Positions 1 to 10,951 are shown, numbered from the stretch's first letter. The stretch is DNA of 64,000 bases from Gammaproteobacteria bacterium (GCA_021156085.1 JAJNBC010000001.1:124001-188000); one strand, 5' to 3'. Notes: generated by a model not told the origin, from the sequence alone. Translations and numbers: made by a program.

Positions 1-1313
1 CGGGAGAGGCGAAAGTTCCTTTCTTCACTATTTCAGGTTCTGATTTTGTGGAAATGTTTGTAGGGGTAGGTGCCTCTCGCGTACGTGATATGTTTGAGCA
101 AGCTAAGAAACAAGCCCCTTGTATCATCTTTATTGATGAAATTGATGCAGTAGGCCGTCATCGTGGAGCAGGCCTGGGGGGCGGGCATGATGAACGGGAA
201 CAGACACTAAATCAATTATTAGTTGAAATGGATGGTTTCCAAGGCAATGAAGGTGTCATTGTGATTGCTGCAACGAATAGACCTGATGTATTAGACAATG
301 CATTATTACGTCCAGGTCGTTTTGACAGGCAAGTAATAGTGGGGCTGCCTGATGTCCGAGGCCGTGAACAAATTATACGTGTACATATGCGTAAAGTGCC
401 GTTAGCAGATGATGTGGAGCCTGCTATTATTGCGCGTGGCACCCCTGGGTTTTCTGGTGCGGATTTGGCGAATATTGTGAATGAAGCCGCTCTTTTTGCT
501 GCACGTGCTAATAAACGTTCAGTCGGGATGAAAGAGTTTGAAAGAGCAAAAGATAAAGTCATCATGGGAGCCGAACGTCGTTCGATGGTGATGAGTGATT
601 TAGAGAAAGAGCTTACAGCTTATCACGAATCGGGGCATGCCATTGTAGGGTTATTGGTACCTGGACATGATCCAGTGCATAAAGTCACGATTATTCCACG
701 GGGTAGAGCTTTAGGAGTGACCTTATTTTTACCAGAAGGTGATCGCTATAGCCATAGCAAGGAATTTTTAGAAAGTAAGATCTCAAGTCTATTTGGGGGG
801 CGCATAGCAGAAGAATTGATTTTTGGTGCAGACAAAGTCACCACAGGGGCGTCTAACGACATCCAAAAATCCACAGAGCTTGCACGTAATATGGTAACAA
901 AATGGGGCTTATCAGCAAAACTAGGTCCACTTACTTTTGGAGATGATGAACGTGAAGTGTTCTTAGGTCACGCAGTTGCAAGGCACAAAGAAATTTCTGA
1001 ATCAACTTCAGGTATTATTGATCAAGAGGTGCGTGAAATCATAGAGAGAAATTATCAACGTGCCGAAAAAATCTTGAAAGAAAATATAGATAAACTCCAT
1101 AGCATGGCAGAAGCACTTGTTAAATATGAAACGCTGGATATCAATCAGATTAATGATGTGATGACAGGTAACCCTGTACGTGAGCCTGAAGGGTGGAGTG
1201 ATTTAAAAACCAATAATAAAAAACGTAAAACAGATAAAGACTCAAATGCAAGTTTCTTGAAAACGAGTGATCCTTTAAAATCCATGCCTGAGCAAGATCA
1301 TAACAGTGGTTAA
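1..1313 (+). CDS. ftsH: FtsH, ATP-dependent zinc metalloprotease (3' part; starts before the window)
   Basis: Membrane-anchored AAA+ protease that degrades misfolded membrane proteins and regulatory substrates. The frame is open from base 3, reading [19 protein letters not shown], so the N-terminal membrane segments and Walker A lie upstream of the window and the first in-frame GTG (48) is not the real start. Visible are Walker B ([12 protein letters not shown]), the arginine-finger region (RPGRFDRQV) and the zinc site HESGH. The C-terminal tail is Lys/Asn/Ser rich and not conserved. The stop overlaps the glmM start by 8 bases, so the two are probably co-transcribed. The folP gene that often separates them is absent. 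Identification is certain. Confidence 0.97.
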   Translation, partial: GEAKVPFFTISGSDFVEMFVGVGASRVRDMFEQAKKQAPCIIFIDEIDAVGRHRGAGLGGGHDEREQTLNQLLVEMDGFQGNEGVIVIAATNRPDVLDNALLRPGRFDRQVIVGLPDVRGREQIIRVHMRKVPLADDVEPAIIARGTPGFSGADLANIVNEAALFAARANKRSVGMKEFERAKDKVIMGAERRSMVMSDLEKELTAYHESGHAIVGLLVPGHDPVHKVTIIPRGRALGVTLFLPEGDRYSHSKEFLESKISSLFGGRIAEELIFGADKVTTGASNDIQKSTELARNMVTKWGLSAKLGPLTFGDDEREVFLGHAVARHKEISESTSGIIDQEVREIIERNYQRAEKILKENIDKLHSMAEALVKYETLDINQINDVMTGNPVREPEGWSDLKTNNKKRKTDKDSNASFLKTSDPLKSMPEQDHNSG

Positions 1314-2658
1314 TCATTCCAATTCACAACCGCGTCATTATTTTGGCACTGACGGTATCCGAGGCAAGGTCGGGGTATCGCCTATTGATGCCGAATTTAT
1401 TTTGAAATTAGGGTGGGCTGTTGGAAAAGTGTTAGCTCGCCAAGGGCATGGCAAGGTATTAATTGGAAAAGACACACGAATTTCAGGGTATATGTTTGAG
1501 TCTGTATTAGAAGCTGGATTATCTGCTGCAGGGATTGACACGCTTTTGCTGGGCCCCATGCCTACACCTGCTATTGCTTATCTTACTCGAACGCTGCGAG
1601 CGCAAGCGGGTATTGTTATCAGCGCTTCACATAATCCTTATTATCATAATGGAATTAAAATTTTTTCTGCGCAAGGAAGTAAGTTAGCGGACGAAGTGGA
1701 AATAGCGATAGAAGAACAACTTGAACAAAGCATGACAACAGTAGATTCAGCTTGCTTAGGCAGAGCAGTACGCATATTGGATGCCCCAGGCCGCTATATT
1801 GAGTTTTGTAAGAGTACAGTTTCTTCGGAAATTAATTTAAATGGATTAAAAATTGTAGTGGACTGTGCGAATGGTGCAGCGTATCACATCGCACCCAATG
1901 TACTGCGGGAATTAGGGGCGGATGTTATTGAGATAGGAGTAGAGCCTAATGGCTTAAATATTAATTTGGATTGTGGTGCCACCCATCCTGTTACCTTACA
2001 GCAGTGTGTGCTAAAGGAACAAGCCGATTTGGGAATTGCCTTAGATGGTGACGGTGATCGGGTAATTATGATTGACCATCAAGGCCATATCTTAGATGGC
2101 GATGAATTATTATATATTATCATCAAGCATCGCCAAGAGATGGGGGTTTTAAAGGGAGGTGTCGTCGGCACCGTGATGTCTAATATCGGTTTGGAAAATG
2201 CTTTACGTGATCTGAATGTTCCATTTGTTCGGGTGGCGGTGGGGGATCGTCACATTATGGCGGAATTAAATAAACGTCAATGGGTTCTGGGAGGTGAACC
2301 TTCAGGCCATATTATTTGTTCTGAGGCTATTACTACCGGTGATGGTATTATTACTGCATTACAAGTCCTCTCAGCCTTGAAATATACCAAGCAATCTTTA
2401 GCTGAAATGAAAGCAGGGTTGCGTAAATATCCCCAGATATTAGTGAATGTCAAAGTACCAGAAGCTTACGATTTGGGCAGTAATTTGCGCATTCAACAAC
2501 TTCTTACAAAAATAGAGAATGATCTCGCTAATAGTGGGCGCGTTTTATTACGTCGTTCTGGAACAGAATCGCTGGTTCGTATCATGGTAGAAGGCAAAGA
2601 TGAAGACTATATCAAAGGATTAGCTTATCAACTTGCCACCGTCGTGGAAGAAGTATAG
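1306..2658 (+). CDS. glmM: Phosphoglucosamine mutase
   Basis: Converts glucosamine-6-phosphate to glucosamine-1-phosphate, the precursor of UDP-GlcNAc for peptidoglycan and lipid A. The 450-residue product has the family's usual length (about 445). It shows the N-terminal FGTDGIRG motif, the phosphoserine loop SASHNP (Ser108), the metal-binding DGDGDR near residue 247 and the sugar-binding GEPSGH near residue 331. The start is GTG at 1306, which overlaps ftsH and leaves about ten residues before FGTDGIRG; no strong ribosome-binding site is visible, which fits translational coupling to ftsH. It converges on the HU-like gene. Confidence 0.96.
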   Translation: MVNHSNSQPRHYFGTDGIRGKVGVSPIDAEFILKLGWAVGKVLARQGHGKVLIGKDTRISGYMFESVLEAGLSAAGIDTLLLGPMPTPAIAYLTRTLRAQAGIVISASHNPYYHNGIKIFSAQGSKLADEVEIAIEEQLEQSMTTVDSACLGRAVRILDAPGRYIEFCKSTVSSEINLNGLKIVVDCANGAAYHIAPNVLRELGADVIEIGVEPNGLNINLDCGATHPVTLQQCVLKEQADLGIALDGDGDRVIMIDHQGHILDGDELLYIIIKHRQEMGVLKGGVVGTVMSNIGLENALRDLNVPFVRVAVGDRHIMAELNKRQWVLGGEPSGHIICSEAITTGDGIITALQVLSALKYTKQSLAEMKAGLRKYPQILVNVKVPEAYDLGSNLRIQQLLTKIENDLANSGRVLLRRSGTESLVRIMVEGKDEDYIKGLAYQLATVVEEV

Positions 2659-2777
2659 ATATCTAAGAAGTCTGATATAGTAGAGGGAGACCTAGCACCG
2701 AAAAACCAGGAATGTAAGCAAATTATCGATAAATAGCCGTTGTTTTATTACCCATTCTGGAGGGGCTTCCCGCGTTT

Positions 2778-2813
2778 CAGAACGTTTTTTGAATTTACTC
2801 AAAAAACGTTCTG
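2778..2813. terminator. Perfect 15-bp inverted repeat between convergent genes
   Basis: The arms CAGAACGTTTTTTGA and TCAAAAAACGTTCTG (2778-2792 and 2799-2813) are exact complements around a 6-base loop. It lies between glmM (+) and the HU-like gene (-), so it can serve both as a bidirectional terminator. The T-run sits inside the stem rather than after it, so termination efficiency is uncertain. Confidence 0.65.
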
Positions 2814-2832
2814 TGCGGCCATGGATAAAAGA

Positions 2833-3222
2833 TTAGGTAATAGCCATTTCTTTTAATTTCCGGAGGGCTTTGATTTTTACTACTTTGTGGGCTGGTTTAG
2901 CCTTGAACATCATTTCTTCGCCAGTAAAGGGGTTGATGCCTTTGCGGGCAGGCTTAGCAGGTTTCTTTACCACAACAATTTTCAACAGACCAGGCATAGT
3001 GAATTTTCCTGGACCGCGTGCTTTAACATGTAGTTCAATCACAGTGTGAAGCGCCTCTAACACATAAGCAACTTGTTTCTTAGGTAGCAAAGTCATGTTC
3101 ATGATTGCCTGGGTAATGCCACCTTTAGTTAAAGGGTCTTTAATCACAGGTAATTTGGGTTTCATTTGCACTTTTTTTACAGATTTCTTTCCTGATTTAA
3201 CAGAAGCCTTTTTTGTAGCCAT
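2833..3222 (-). CDS. HU/IHF-family DNA-binding protein with Lys-rich N-terminus
   Basis: Predicted nucleoid protein that binds and bends DNA as a dimer. The 129-residue product begins with a basic tail (MATKKASVKSGKKSVKK, then KPKLP). The HU fold follows, with the helical dimerisation part at about 30-75 and the beta-arm region KGINPFTGEEMMF near 96-108, which corresponds to the HU RNPxTGE segment. The C-terminus is also basic (KVVKIKALRKLKE). The ATG at 3222 was chosen over the one at 3243 because AAGAGGAA lies 7 bases upstream. It is longer than HU (about 90), so it is an HU-like variant and not hupA/hupB. Monocistronic. Confidence 0.87.
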   Translation of the reverse strand: MATKKASVKSGKKSVKKVQMKPKLPVIKDPLTKGGITQAIMNMTLLPKKQVAYVLEALHTVIELHVKARGPGKFTMPGLLKIVVVKKPAKPARKGINPFTGEEMMFKAKPAHKVVKIKALRKLKEMAIT

Positions 3223-3243
3223 GTTTATTCCTCTTAAAGTCAA

Positions 3244-3597
3244 AATGATGCAATGCCTACGATAACATATCTTAATAATTATGCGAATGTTTTTATAAAA
3301 AAAGAGCTTGTTTTTTTATATTTTTCTTAGAGAATAAGTCTGAAATACCTAAATTTTAAGCGAAGATAAGAAGCAAGGCGTTAAATTCATTAAAAGCGAG
3401 GCATTTTTTCCCTTAAAAGCCTTACAAATTGCTGGTCTTTCTCTAAAATTTTTTATGATTAATGATTCTTTTTTTAATACAGTACTATCAATCTGATAGG
3501 GTCGACACTGTCTGTCCCTTTATAGATATTTTTTGTATAAGGCACTTGCTTGTTTTTAGGTATTACTATAGAATTCCGCATCTTTTGATCTTGGGAT
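3244..3597. other. Divergent intergenic region between HU-like gene and rplM
   Basis: No gene-like reading frame is seen here. It must hold the leftward promoter of the HU-like gene and the rightward promoter of rplM-rpsI (annotated separately). It also has a small perfect inverted repeat CTATCA-ATC-TGATAG (3485-3499) upstream of the rplM promoter. Its role is unknown; it could be an operator half-site pair or chance in AT-rich DNA. Confidence 0.5.
3546..3574 (+). promoter_or_regulatory. Probable sigma-70 promoter of rplM-rpsI
   Basis: TTGCTT (3546-3551) and TAGAAT (3569-3574) are separated by 17 bases and lie 57 bases upstream of the rplM start codon. Spacing and position fit a housekeeping promoter; assigned by eye only. 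Confidence 0.5.
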
Positions 3598-3630
3598 ATG
3601 TTTCACTCCCAATTTAATAGTAGGAGCCTA

Positions 3631-4068
3631 ATGAAAACTTATAATGCTACAAATGAAACAGCTCAGCATGGTTGGTATGTTGTGGATGCGGCGGGCAAGA
3701 CACTAGGGCGGCTGGTGAGCCGTATAGCAACTCGTTTGCGTGGTAAGCATAAGCCTGAATATACGCCCCATGTTGATACAGGTGATTTCATTATTGTCAT
3801 AAATGCAAGCCAGGTGAGAGTCACCGGTAGAAAAACGACTGATAAAATTTACTACCGTCACTCCGGTTATCCAGGTGGTATTAAAGAAACGAATTTTGAG
3901 AAATTATTAGCCAAGCATCCAGAGCGTGTCATTGAGTTGGCAGTGAAAGGTATGTTACCTAAAAACCCTTTAGGCCGTGCCGTCTACCGCAAGTTAAAAG
4001 TGTACGCAGGATCGGAACACCCCCATGCTTCTCAACAACCTCAAGCCTTAGATTTTGATACGGAATAA
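3631..4068 (+). CDS. rplM: 50S ribosomal protein L13
   Basis: Early-assembling large-subunit protein. The 145-residue product aligns end to end with E. coli L13 (142 residues): [14 protein letters not shown], then [29 protein letters not shown] and the C-terminal [13 protein letters not shown]. The ATG at 3631 is preceded by AGGAG; an upstream in-frame ATG at 3598 would add eleven residues that do not belong to the family. The stop is 4 bases before rpsI, forming the usual rplM-rpsI operon. Confidence 0.98.
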   Translation: MKTYNATNETAQHGWYVVDAAGKTLGRLVSRIATRLRGKHKPEYTPHVDTGDFIIVINASQVRVTGRKTTDKIYYRHSGYPGGIKETNFEKLLAKHPERVIELAVKGMLPKNPLGRAVYRKLKVYAGSEHPHASQQPQALDFDTE

Positions 4069-4072
4069 TATT

Positions 4073-4531
4073 ATGCCAGCAAAGCAAGAAGTTTATTATG
4101 GTACGGGTCGTCGCAAAACATCCACGGCTCGTGTTTATTTAAAACCAGGAAAGGGCCATATTATAATTAATCAAAATACTTTAGATGAGTATTTTGGCCG
4201 AAAAACAGCACGTATGATTGTGCGCCAGCCTCTTAAAGTGACTAATTTACAAGACAAATTCGATATTACAATCACCGTAGCCGGAGGGGGGATCAGCAGT
4301 CAAGCGGGTGCAATTCGTCATGGTATTTCACGTGCGTTAGTTAAATATGATGAAGATGCAGGAGAAAGTGATAAAAGTGATACTGGATCAACCGGTAGCG
4401 GTGAAGGTGCATTGTCTTTACGTAAGATTTTACGCCAAGCGGGTTTCTTAACTCGTGATGCGAGAGAGGTGGAGCGTAAGAAAGTCGGACGCCATGGAGC
4501 ACGAAAAGGTACTCAATACTCTAAACGTTAA
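4073..4531 (+). CDS. rpsI: 30S ribosomal protein S9 with an internal insertion
   Basis: Small-subunit protein whose basic C-terminal tail reaches the P-site tRNA. The 152-residue product shows [14 protein letters not shown], the [19 protein letters not shown] core and the invariant C-terminal YSKR. E. coli S9 is 130 residues. The excess is almost wholly an insertion of about 20 residues (96-115, rich in Gly, Ser, Asp, Glu, Thr), placed between KYDED and [10 protein letters not shown], where E. coli has only a short connector. The reading frame is intact on both sides. The ATG at 4073 was chosen because the family starts just before YYGTGRRK; an in-frame upstream start at 4055 lies inside rplM. 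Confidence 0.97.
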   Translation: MPAKQEVYYGTGRRKTSTARVYLKPGKGHIIINQNTLDEYFGRKTARMIVRQPLKVTNLQDKFDITITVAGGGISSQAGAIRHGISRALVKYDEDAGESDKSDTGSTGSGEGALSLRKILRQAGFLTRDAREVERKKVGRHGARKGTQYSKR

Positions 4532-4576
4532 GATGAGGTATTGCACTAGATCTTGGGTTGGTTGACAAAACTAAGT

Positions 4577-4650
4577 TGGGGGATCGTCTAGTGGTAGGAC
4601 AACGGACTCTGACTCCGTTTACCTAGGTTCGAATCCTAGTCCCCCAGCCA
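4577..4650 (+). tRNA. tRNA-Gln (anticodon CTG)
   Basis: A full cloverleaf can be drawn: acceptor TGGGGGA/TCCCCCA (7 bp), D stem GTC/GAC, anticodon stem ACGGA/TCCGT around the loop CTCTGAC (anticodon CTG, reading CAG), T stem CTAGG/CCTAG with loop TTCGAAT, discriminator G and an encoded CCA. The discriminator and the weak first pair resemble E. coli tRNA-Gln. It sits between rpsI and sspA, a place where many gammaproteobacteria carry petABC, and may be processed from the rpsI transcript. Confidence 0.96.
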
Positions 4651-4688
4651 ACGCGTGAGCCTATTCAATCTATAGAGGGGTGTTCAGA

Positions 4689-5339
4689 ATGGCAATAGTA
4701 GCTAATAGACGATCGATAATGACACTCTATTCAAAATCGTTGGATATTCATAGTCATCGAGTCAGAATAGTGCTGGCTGAAAAAGGTGTGTCCGTTGAAG
4801 TAATTAATACAGATTTGAATGATGAAGATAAGCTCGAAGATTTACTGGAGCTAAATCCTTATGGTACAGCGCCTACGCTAGTGGATCGTGATTTAGTGTT
4901 ATACGATGCGAATATCATTATGGAGTATTTAGACGAGCGTTTTCCTCATCCTCCTTTAATGCCTGTTTATCCTGTAGCTAGAGCCAAATCTCGTTTGATG
5001 ATCCATCGTATTGATCGAGAATGGGGAGAATTAATTCGTAAAATTGAAACAGGCAAAGCAGCTGAAGCTCAGGCTGCCAGAAAGGAATTATGTCGTGATT
5101 TTATTAATCTCGCGCCGGTATTTCATACCCCTTATTTTTTGAATGAAGATTTTTCTTTGGTTGATTGTTGTATGGGGCCGATTTTATGGCGCTTACCGAA
5201 GTGGGGTATTGTCTTGCCCCCCGAAGCAAAAGCTATTAATAAATATGCGGAGCGTATGTTTGGGCGAGATTCGTTCCAAGCAAGTTTAACCGAAGCTGAG
5301 CAAGATTTAAGGAAAGTTGAAAAATTTGAAATGGCCTAG
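4689..5339 (+). CDS. sspA: Stringent starvation protein A (GST-fold, RNA polymerase-associated)
   Basis: Glutathione-transferase-fold protein that binds RNA polymerase and supports stress and stationary-phase transcription in relatives. The 216-residue product has the N-terminal thioredoxin-like half (MTLYSKSLDIHSHRVRIVLAEKG), the family motif IIMEYLDERFPHPPLMPVYPVARA and the helical C-terminal half (FSLVDCCMGPILWRLPKWGI). The ATG at 4689 gives the family's usual beginning (M-A-I-V-A-N-R-R-S) and has GAGGGG upstream; an in-frame start at 4680 adds three residues. sspB follows after 35 bases, the standard pair. Confidence 0.95.
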   Translation: MAIVANRRSIMTLYSKSLDIHSHRVRIVLAEKGVSVEVINTDLNDEDKLEDLLELNPYGTAPTLVDRDLVLYDANIIMEYLDERFPHPPLMPVYPVARAKSRLMIHRIDREWGELIRKIETGKAAEAQAARKELCRDFINLAPVFHTPYFLNEDFSLVDCCMGPILWRLPKWGIVLPPEAKAINKYAERMFGRDSFQASLTEAEQDLRKVEKFEMA

Positions 5340-5374
5340 GGTCGGTTGACAATTCGCTATAAAAGGATACTTCT

Positions 5375-5812
5375 ATGTTATCGAATAAGCCCTATTTAAT
5401 TCGTGCTTTTTATCAGTGGATAATTGATAGTGCATGTACCCCCTATATCGTTGTTAATGCAAATTTTCCACGTTGCCATGTTCCTCTTGAACATGTTGAA
5501 AATGGAGAAATTACATTGAATATATCCCCAATGGCTGTGCGGGATTTAAATATTGCTAATAATCTAGTTGAATTTAAGGCTTCCTTTTCTGGCCAAGTTT
5601 ATTCTATCTCAGCGCCCATGGGAGCTATTTTGGCAATTTATGCAAATGAAAATCAACAGGGCATGTTTTTTGATTATGAAGATAGTGTAGATGATGAAGG
5701 TGAAGCGGGACAAAGTACCCAGCCTGATCGTCAGATTTTCTCTGCCAAAGAAGAAAACAAAAGTGGCGTAGAGGTAAAACGTAAATCATCACATTTGAAG
5801 TTGGTTGAATAG
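5375..5812 (+). CDS. sspB: ClpXP adaptor SspB
   Basis: Delivers ssrA-tagged proteins to ClpXP. The 145-residue product has the substrate-binding domain in the first 105 residues (YLIRAFYQWIIDS, then MAVRDLNIANNLVEFKASFSG), an acidic flexible linker (about 95-130) and a basic-hydrophobic C-terminal end (SSHLKLVE) corresponding to the ClpX-docking tail. AGGA lies 8 bases before the ATG. It forms an operon with sspA. Confidence 0.94.
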   Translation: MLSNKPYLIRAFYQWIIDSACTPYIVVNANFPRCHVPLEHVENGEITLNISPMAVRDLNIANNLVEFKASFSGQVYSISAPMGAILAIYANENQQGMFFDYEDSVDDEGEAGQSTQPDRQIFSAKEENKSGVEVKRKSSHLKLVE

Positions 5813-5884
5813 CATTTAACCTAAAATATCATTGCCGCAAGCTTGCTCATGCATTTTCAAATACAATGAGATGAGACTGTTTGT

Positions 5885-6196
5885 ATGTATAAAATTTGTT
5901 TTTATGTGCCAGAAACGCATATCGAAGAAGTGAAAAATGCAATGTTTGCCAAAGGAGCAGGCAAAATGGGCAAATATAGTTGTTGCGCATGGCAGGTGTT
6001 AGGCGAAGGGCAATTTTTACCTCTTGATGGAAGTAATGCTTTTATTGGCAAAAAAAATCAATTAGAAAAATTATTTGAATATAAAGTAGAAATGGTTTGC
6101 TCTGTAGATTGTATTCGTGAAGTCATCGCAGCCCTTAAAAAACATCATCCTTATGAAGAAGTCGCCTATCAAGTATGGCAGGTAGAAGAATTATAA
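5885..6196 (+). CDS. Small NIF3/YqfO-type (CutA/PII-like) protein
   Basis: The 103-residue product matches the small stand-alone proteins annotated as NGG1p-interacting factor 3 family. These correspond to the PII/CutA-like domain inserted in larger YqfO proteins: MYKICFYVPETHIEEVKNA at the start and HHPYEEVAYQVWQV at the end. No enzymatic residues are known for this form and its function is not established. The ATG at 5885 is the only sensible start. The gene is 72 bases after sspB and converges on the leftward dolP paralogue. Confidence 0.82.
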   Translation: MYKICFYVPETHIEEVKNAMFAKGAGKMGKYSCCAWQVLGEGQFLPLDGSNAFIGKKNQLEKLFEYKVEMVCSVDCIREVIAALKKHHPYEEVAYQVWQVEEL

Positions 6197-6321
6197 CTAT
6201 TCCCGCTATCTTGATAAAATGTCAGCAAGGCCTGGGGTGAAACAAGGTTTGGTAAAAAGTCGATGAAAAATCGGAGCATATATGAGAGTATGTGAGAATT
6301 TTGAAGATATTTTTCCCAAAA

Positions 6322-6368
6322 AAATTGGCCTCAGATGGCTTTCTTAGGCAGGCCGCAGGCGCCAATTT
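6322..6368 (-). terminator. Hairpin terminator of the lpoA-dolP operon
   Basis: Arms AAATTGGC and GCCAATTT (6322-6329 and 6361-6368) enclose a 31-base GC-rich loop with further short pairings. Read on the minus strand the stem is followed directly by a run of T, the layout of a rho-independent terminator, and lies 31 bases after the stop of the last operon gene. The adjacent stretch 6230-6320 also has small hairpins (CGAT-GAAAA-ATCG) and could belong to a dispersed repeat. Confidence 0.6.
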
Positions 6369-6398
6369 CTCGCATTTGCAATGCTACACTAGCTATAT

Positions 6399-7028
6399 TT
6401 AATTTTCTTGTTTACTAATTTGTAGGTAAGAAAACAGTTTGATTACGCTTTGTACTCCGCTTGTTTCTTTCGCGACGTCAGTGGCTATTTCAGCTTGTTC
6501 GGAGGGAACTATCCCCATTAAATATACTGTTCCATTTTCAGTGACTACTTTTATCTGAGTAGGATCAACTTCGTTGATTGCAATCAATCGTGATTTAATT
6601 TTAGCAGTAATCCAGCTATCGCTTAGGCGTGTTAAAGCAGAGCTTGGATTCGCTATTTCTAGATAATTATAGATTTTTCTATTGTCTGCCATTTTTTCCA
6701 CGATTTTCTCCACTTCGCTTTTTTGTTTCATATTAGGGACTTGCCCTGCGACTAGAATCGAATCATTAAAAGTGGCTATGGTTATATTTGTATGTTTGAA
6801 AATAACCCCATAAGTGTCGATAGCATGAGAGGCCTGCATGGATGTATAACTATCATTTAAATTTTTTTGAATATTGTGTCTGTTATAAATAACTTGAGCG
6901 CTTGAAGAGGCAGCACTGTATATGCAGGCAGTAAGTAAACAAGAAAATAGCATTACTATAAGGGAAGCCATACAAAAAGTAAAAAAGCGTAACCTATGGA
7001 AATTAATATTTATCATAAAATCATACAC
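6399..7028 (-). CDS. Second DolP-like BON-domain lipoprotein (tandem paralogue)
   Basis: A 209-residue predicted lipoprotein with two BON domains (about 55-120 and 128-205), which in DolP bind anionic phospholipid and support outer-membrane integrity. The signal has a long basic n-region, a hydrophobic stretch and lipobox LTAC (Cys35). It is clearly related to the upstream dolP product: both contain W-I-T-A-K-I-K and KVVTENGTVYLMGIV, so it is a tandem duplication. Start sites at 7028 or 7016 are both possible and neither has a good ribosome-binding site; translation may be coupled to dolP, whose stop is 6 bases away. Only dolP itself is usual in this operon. Confidence 0.88.
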   Translation of the reverse strand: MYDFMININFHRLRFFTFCMASLIVMLFSCLLTACIYSAASSSAQVIYNRHNIQKNLNDSYTSMQASHAIDTYGVIFKHTNITIATFNDSILVAGQVPNMKQKSEVEKIVEKMADNRKIYNYLEIANPSSALTRLSDSWITAKIKSRLIAINEVDPTQIKVVTENGTVYLMGIVPSEQAEIATDVAKETSGVQSVIKLFSYLQISKQEN

Positions 7029-7034
7029 TTTTTA

Positions 7035-8547
<1,513 letters not shown>

Positions 8548-8564
<17 letters not shown>

Positions 8565-9942
8565 GCATTTGCATCCAAGGTAAGCGTCTATAAATTTGAT
8601 GTTTACTCGTTAAAGAAAGCGCGCCTGTAGCTCCATAAATAGGAAAATAAGGTAATTGGTTTAGGCGAGAAATATTGTTACTAATAAGATAGCTATCCAT
8701 GCCTACTGCATATAAGCGGCTCCCCTCAGAATTCATTTTATGATGTGGTCTCAATATCCAAGGAATATCGCAAAAATACACACCATTTAAATCCGAATCT
8801 TTTTGGGGATCTGGGGATCCCGTATAAATAGCAGAAGAAGCAAGAATAGGAATTTTGTCAATATAGTAATATTTTAGTAAGGGGACAATTTGGCGTGCCA
8901 TTTGTGGTTGAGCTACTAAAAATAAAACATCAAAGTCTTGTCTTCGTTGTTGCTCTAAAGCTTGCTTGTTGTTGTTTTCCTGCATTTTTTCTCTATCGCT
9001 TTTAGTGTCGATATGTAAGAGATTTGCAATACTTTGAGAAAGATTAGAGGTGGGAGTGTAATAGAATGTCTCTGTAACAACGCCGCCTAGTGATTGCCAC
9101 CGTGCAATTAAAGGTTGCGTCACGCGTTGTCCCCAATCATTTTGAAGCGCAATAATAATTGCACGAGATTTTCCCATTTGCCAAGCTTTATCAGCCATTT
9201 GTTGGGCTTCATCTTGGATGGATAATCCATATTCATAAAAATGAGCCGGCAGCGAGCCCAAACTGACACCAGTATAATTTAAGGCAATAGTCGGTATGGG
9301 AAAAGTGTTTTGTTGTTTTAGCAGAGCTATAACGTGTTCTTTGCTTAGGGGCCCAATCAGGGCGTCTGCACCCTGGGCAATAGCTTGTTGATATAAAGCT
9401 GTCATATTTACAGTTTTACTGGTATCGATGAAGGAAACTGTTTGTTGATTTTTTTTTGTAGCTTCATAATAGGCATTTAAAAAGCCATCTCGTATCATTT
9501 GGCCTTGTGTGCTCAAGGGGCCATTTAGGGGTAAGAGTAGAGCAATATTTGTAGGCATGGGCGCATTTTGTAGCGCAATTAAGGTAGAGTCATCGGGGAT
9601 AAGTGCATTTGCGGCATGAGTAGGGTACTCTTTTCGCCAAAGCATGAGTTGCTTAACAAGTTCTTGCGAATCAGTGCTGGCTCTTTTGCTGATCAAGGCT
9701 AATTTTAACCACCCTATAACAAGAGGATCACTGCTTTGAACGAGGGCACTTTGTAACTTATTCAAAGAAGAAGGCTGTATTTTTTTCCATATAATAATGG
9801 GGTTTCCTTGCCAGAGATGGGATTCACCAGACAGTGCTTGTAAATCAGCACCCTGGTTAGGAGCGAGTGAACTATTGAATAGCTGAGATGTGGCACAACC
9901 ACAGAGTAATAAAAATAGCATACATAAAACGGATCTTAGCAT
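8548..9942 (-). CDS. lpoA: LpoA, outer-membrane lipoprotein activator of PBP1A (short form)
   Basis: Outer-membrane lipoprotein that reaches through the periplasm to stimulate the PBP1A transpeptidase. The 464-residue product begins with a lipoprotein signal (Cys16 in LCGC) and has a shortened N-terminal helical (TPR-like) part, about 30-125. The C-terminal periplasmic-binding-protein fold runs from about 130 to 450 (IALLLPLNGPLSTQGQMIRDGFLNAYY; ADALIGPLSKEHV; KIPILASSAIY). E. coli LpoA is 678 residues, so most of the N-terminal domain is missing. AAGGTGAT precedes the ATG. First gene of the operon, divergent from rsmI by 50 bases. Confidence 0.91.
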
Positions 9943-9992
9943 GGATCACCTTAAGCGTAAGTCAATTAAACGAAAGGATAACACTTTGAGTT

Positions 9993-10838
9993 ATGAATAT
10001 GAATCATCCTGGTATTTTATACGTAGTGGCAACGCCGATTGGTAATTTAAAGGATATTAGTCAGCGTGCTATTGAAGTTTTACAGAGTGTTAATTGCATT
10101 GCTGCAGAAGACACGCGACACAGTAAGCATTTGTTGAAACGCTTAGCTATAACAGTGCCTCTTATTTCTTTGCATGAACATAATGAGAAGGAGCGGGCGA
10201 ATCAATTGATTAAGCGTTTATGTCACGGGGAATCTATGGCCTTGATTAGTGATGCGGGTACTCCATTAATTAGTGATCCAGGGTATATTCTCGTAAAAGA
10301 AGTTAAAAATGCAGGTATTCAAGTGGTGCCTATTCCAGGCCCGTGTGCGGCCATTGCTGCGCTGAGTGTGGCAGGTCTTCCCACTGATCGGTTTATATTT
10401 GAGGGTTTTCTGCCTTCGAAAGCTAAATTACGCAAAGAGCGTTTGGAAGGGTTGCAATTTGAATCCCGTACTCTTATTTTTTATGAAGCTCCTCATCGAA
10501 TTTTGGCTTCCTTGCAAGCAATACGAGAAGTGTTTGGCAGTGACCGGCAAATAACCCTGGCTCGTGAATTGACTAAAGTATTTGAAACAATTCGCTCAGG
10601 GAAAATAGAAGAAATAATAGATTGGGTGGAAAGAGATCCAGATCAACAACGCGGTGAAATCATTGTGTTAGTAGAAGGAGTACAAGTGATTCCTACCATT
10701 AAAAATAGTGTATCTTCAGATAAAATTTTAAAGATTTTGTTAGAAATACTTCCCGTTACGCAAGCAGTAGAAATCGCTTTTAAAGTTACAGATAAAAAGA
10801 AAAATGAGTTGTATAAGCGTGCATTGCAGCTTAAATAA
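9993..10838 (+). CDS. rsmI: 16S rRNA (cytidine1402-2'-O)-methyltransferase
   Basis: SAM-dependent methyltransferase of the tetrapyrrole-methylase fold that 2'-O-methylates C1402 in the decoding centre. The 281-residue product has the hallmark GILYVVATPIGNLKDIS, AAEDTRHSKHLLK, ISDAGTPLISDPGY and PIPGPCAAIAAL. It is divergent from lpoA exactly as yraL is in E. coli. The start is ATG 9993 with GAG 5 bases upstream; ATG 9999 is an alternative. Confidence 0.96.
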   Translation: MNMNHPGILYVVATPIGNLKDISQRAIEVLQSVNCIAAEDTRHSKHLLKRLAITVPLISLHEHNEKERANQLIKRLCHGESMALISDAGTPLISDPGYILVKEVKNAGIQVVPIPGPCAAIAALSVAGLPTDRFIFEGFLPSKAKLRKERLEGLQFESRTLIFYEAPHRILASLQAIREVFGSDRQITLARELTKVFETIRSGKIEEIIDWVERDPDQQRGEIIVLVEGVQVIPTIKNSVSSDKILKILLEILPVTQAVEIAFKVTDKKKNELYKRALQLK

Positions 10839-10951
10839 AGATGTATTCTTACAGGGCCAGCTATTCTCCCATAGCATATAGGGTTCTAGCTTCCTCTGCC
10901 TTACTTATCCAAATAATAGGGGAAGGGGAAAGAGATATCTTTGCGAAAAAC

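Noticed and set aside
4562-4567. TTGACA as a -35 box for the tRNA or sspA
   Set aside because: The matching -10 would fall inside the tRNA and no good -10 exists before it.
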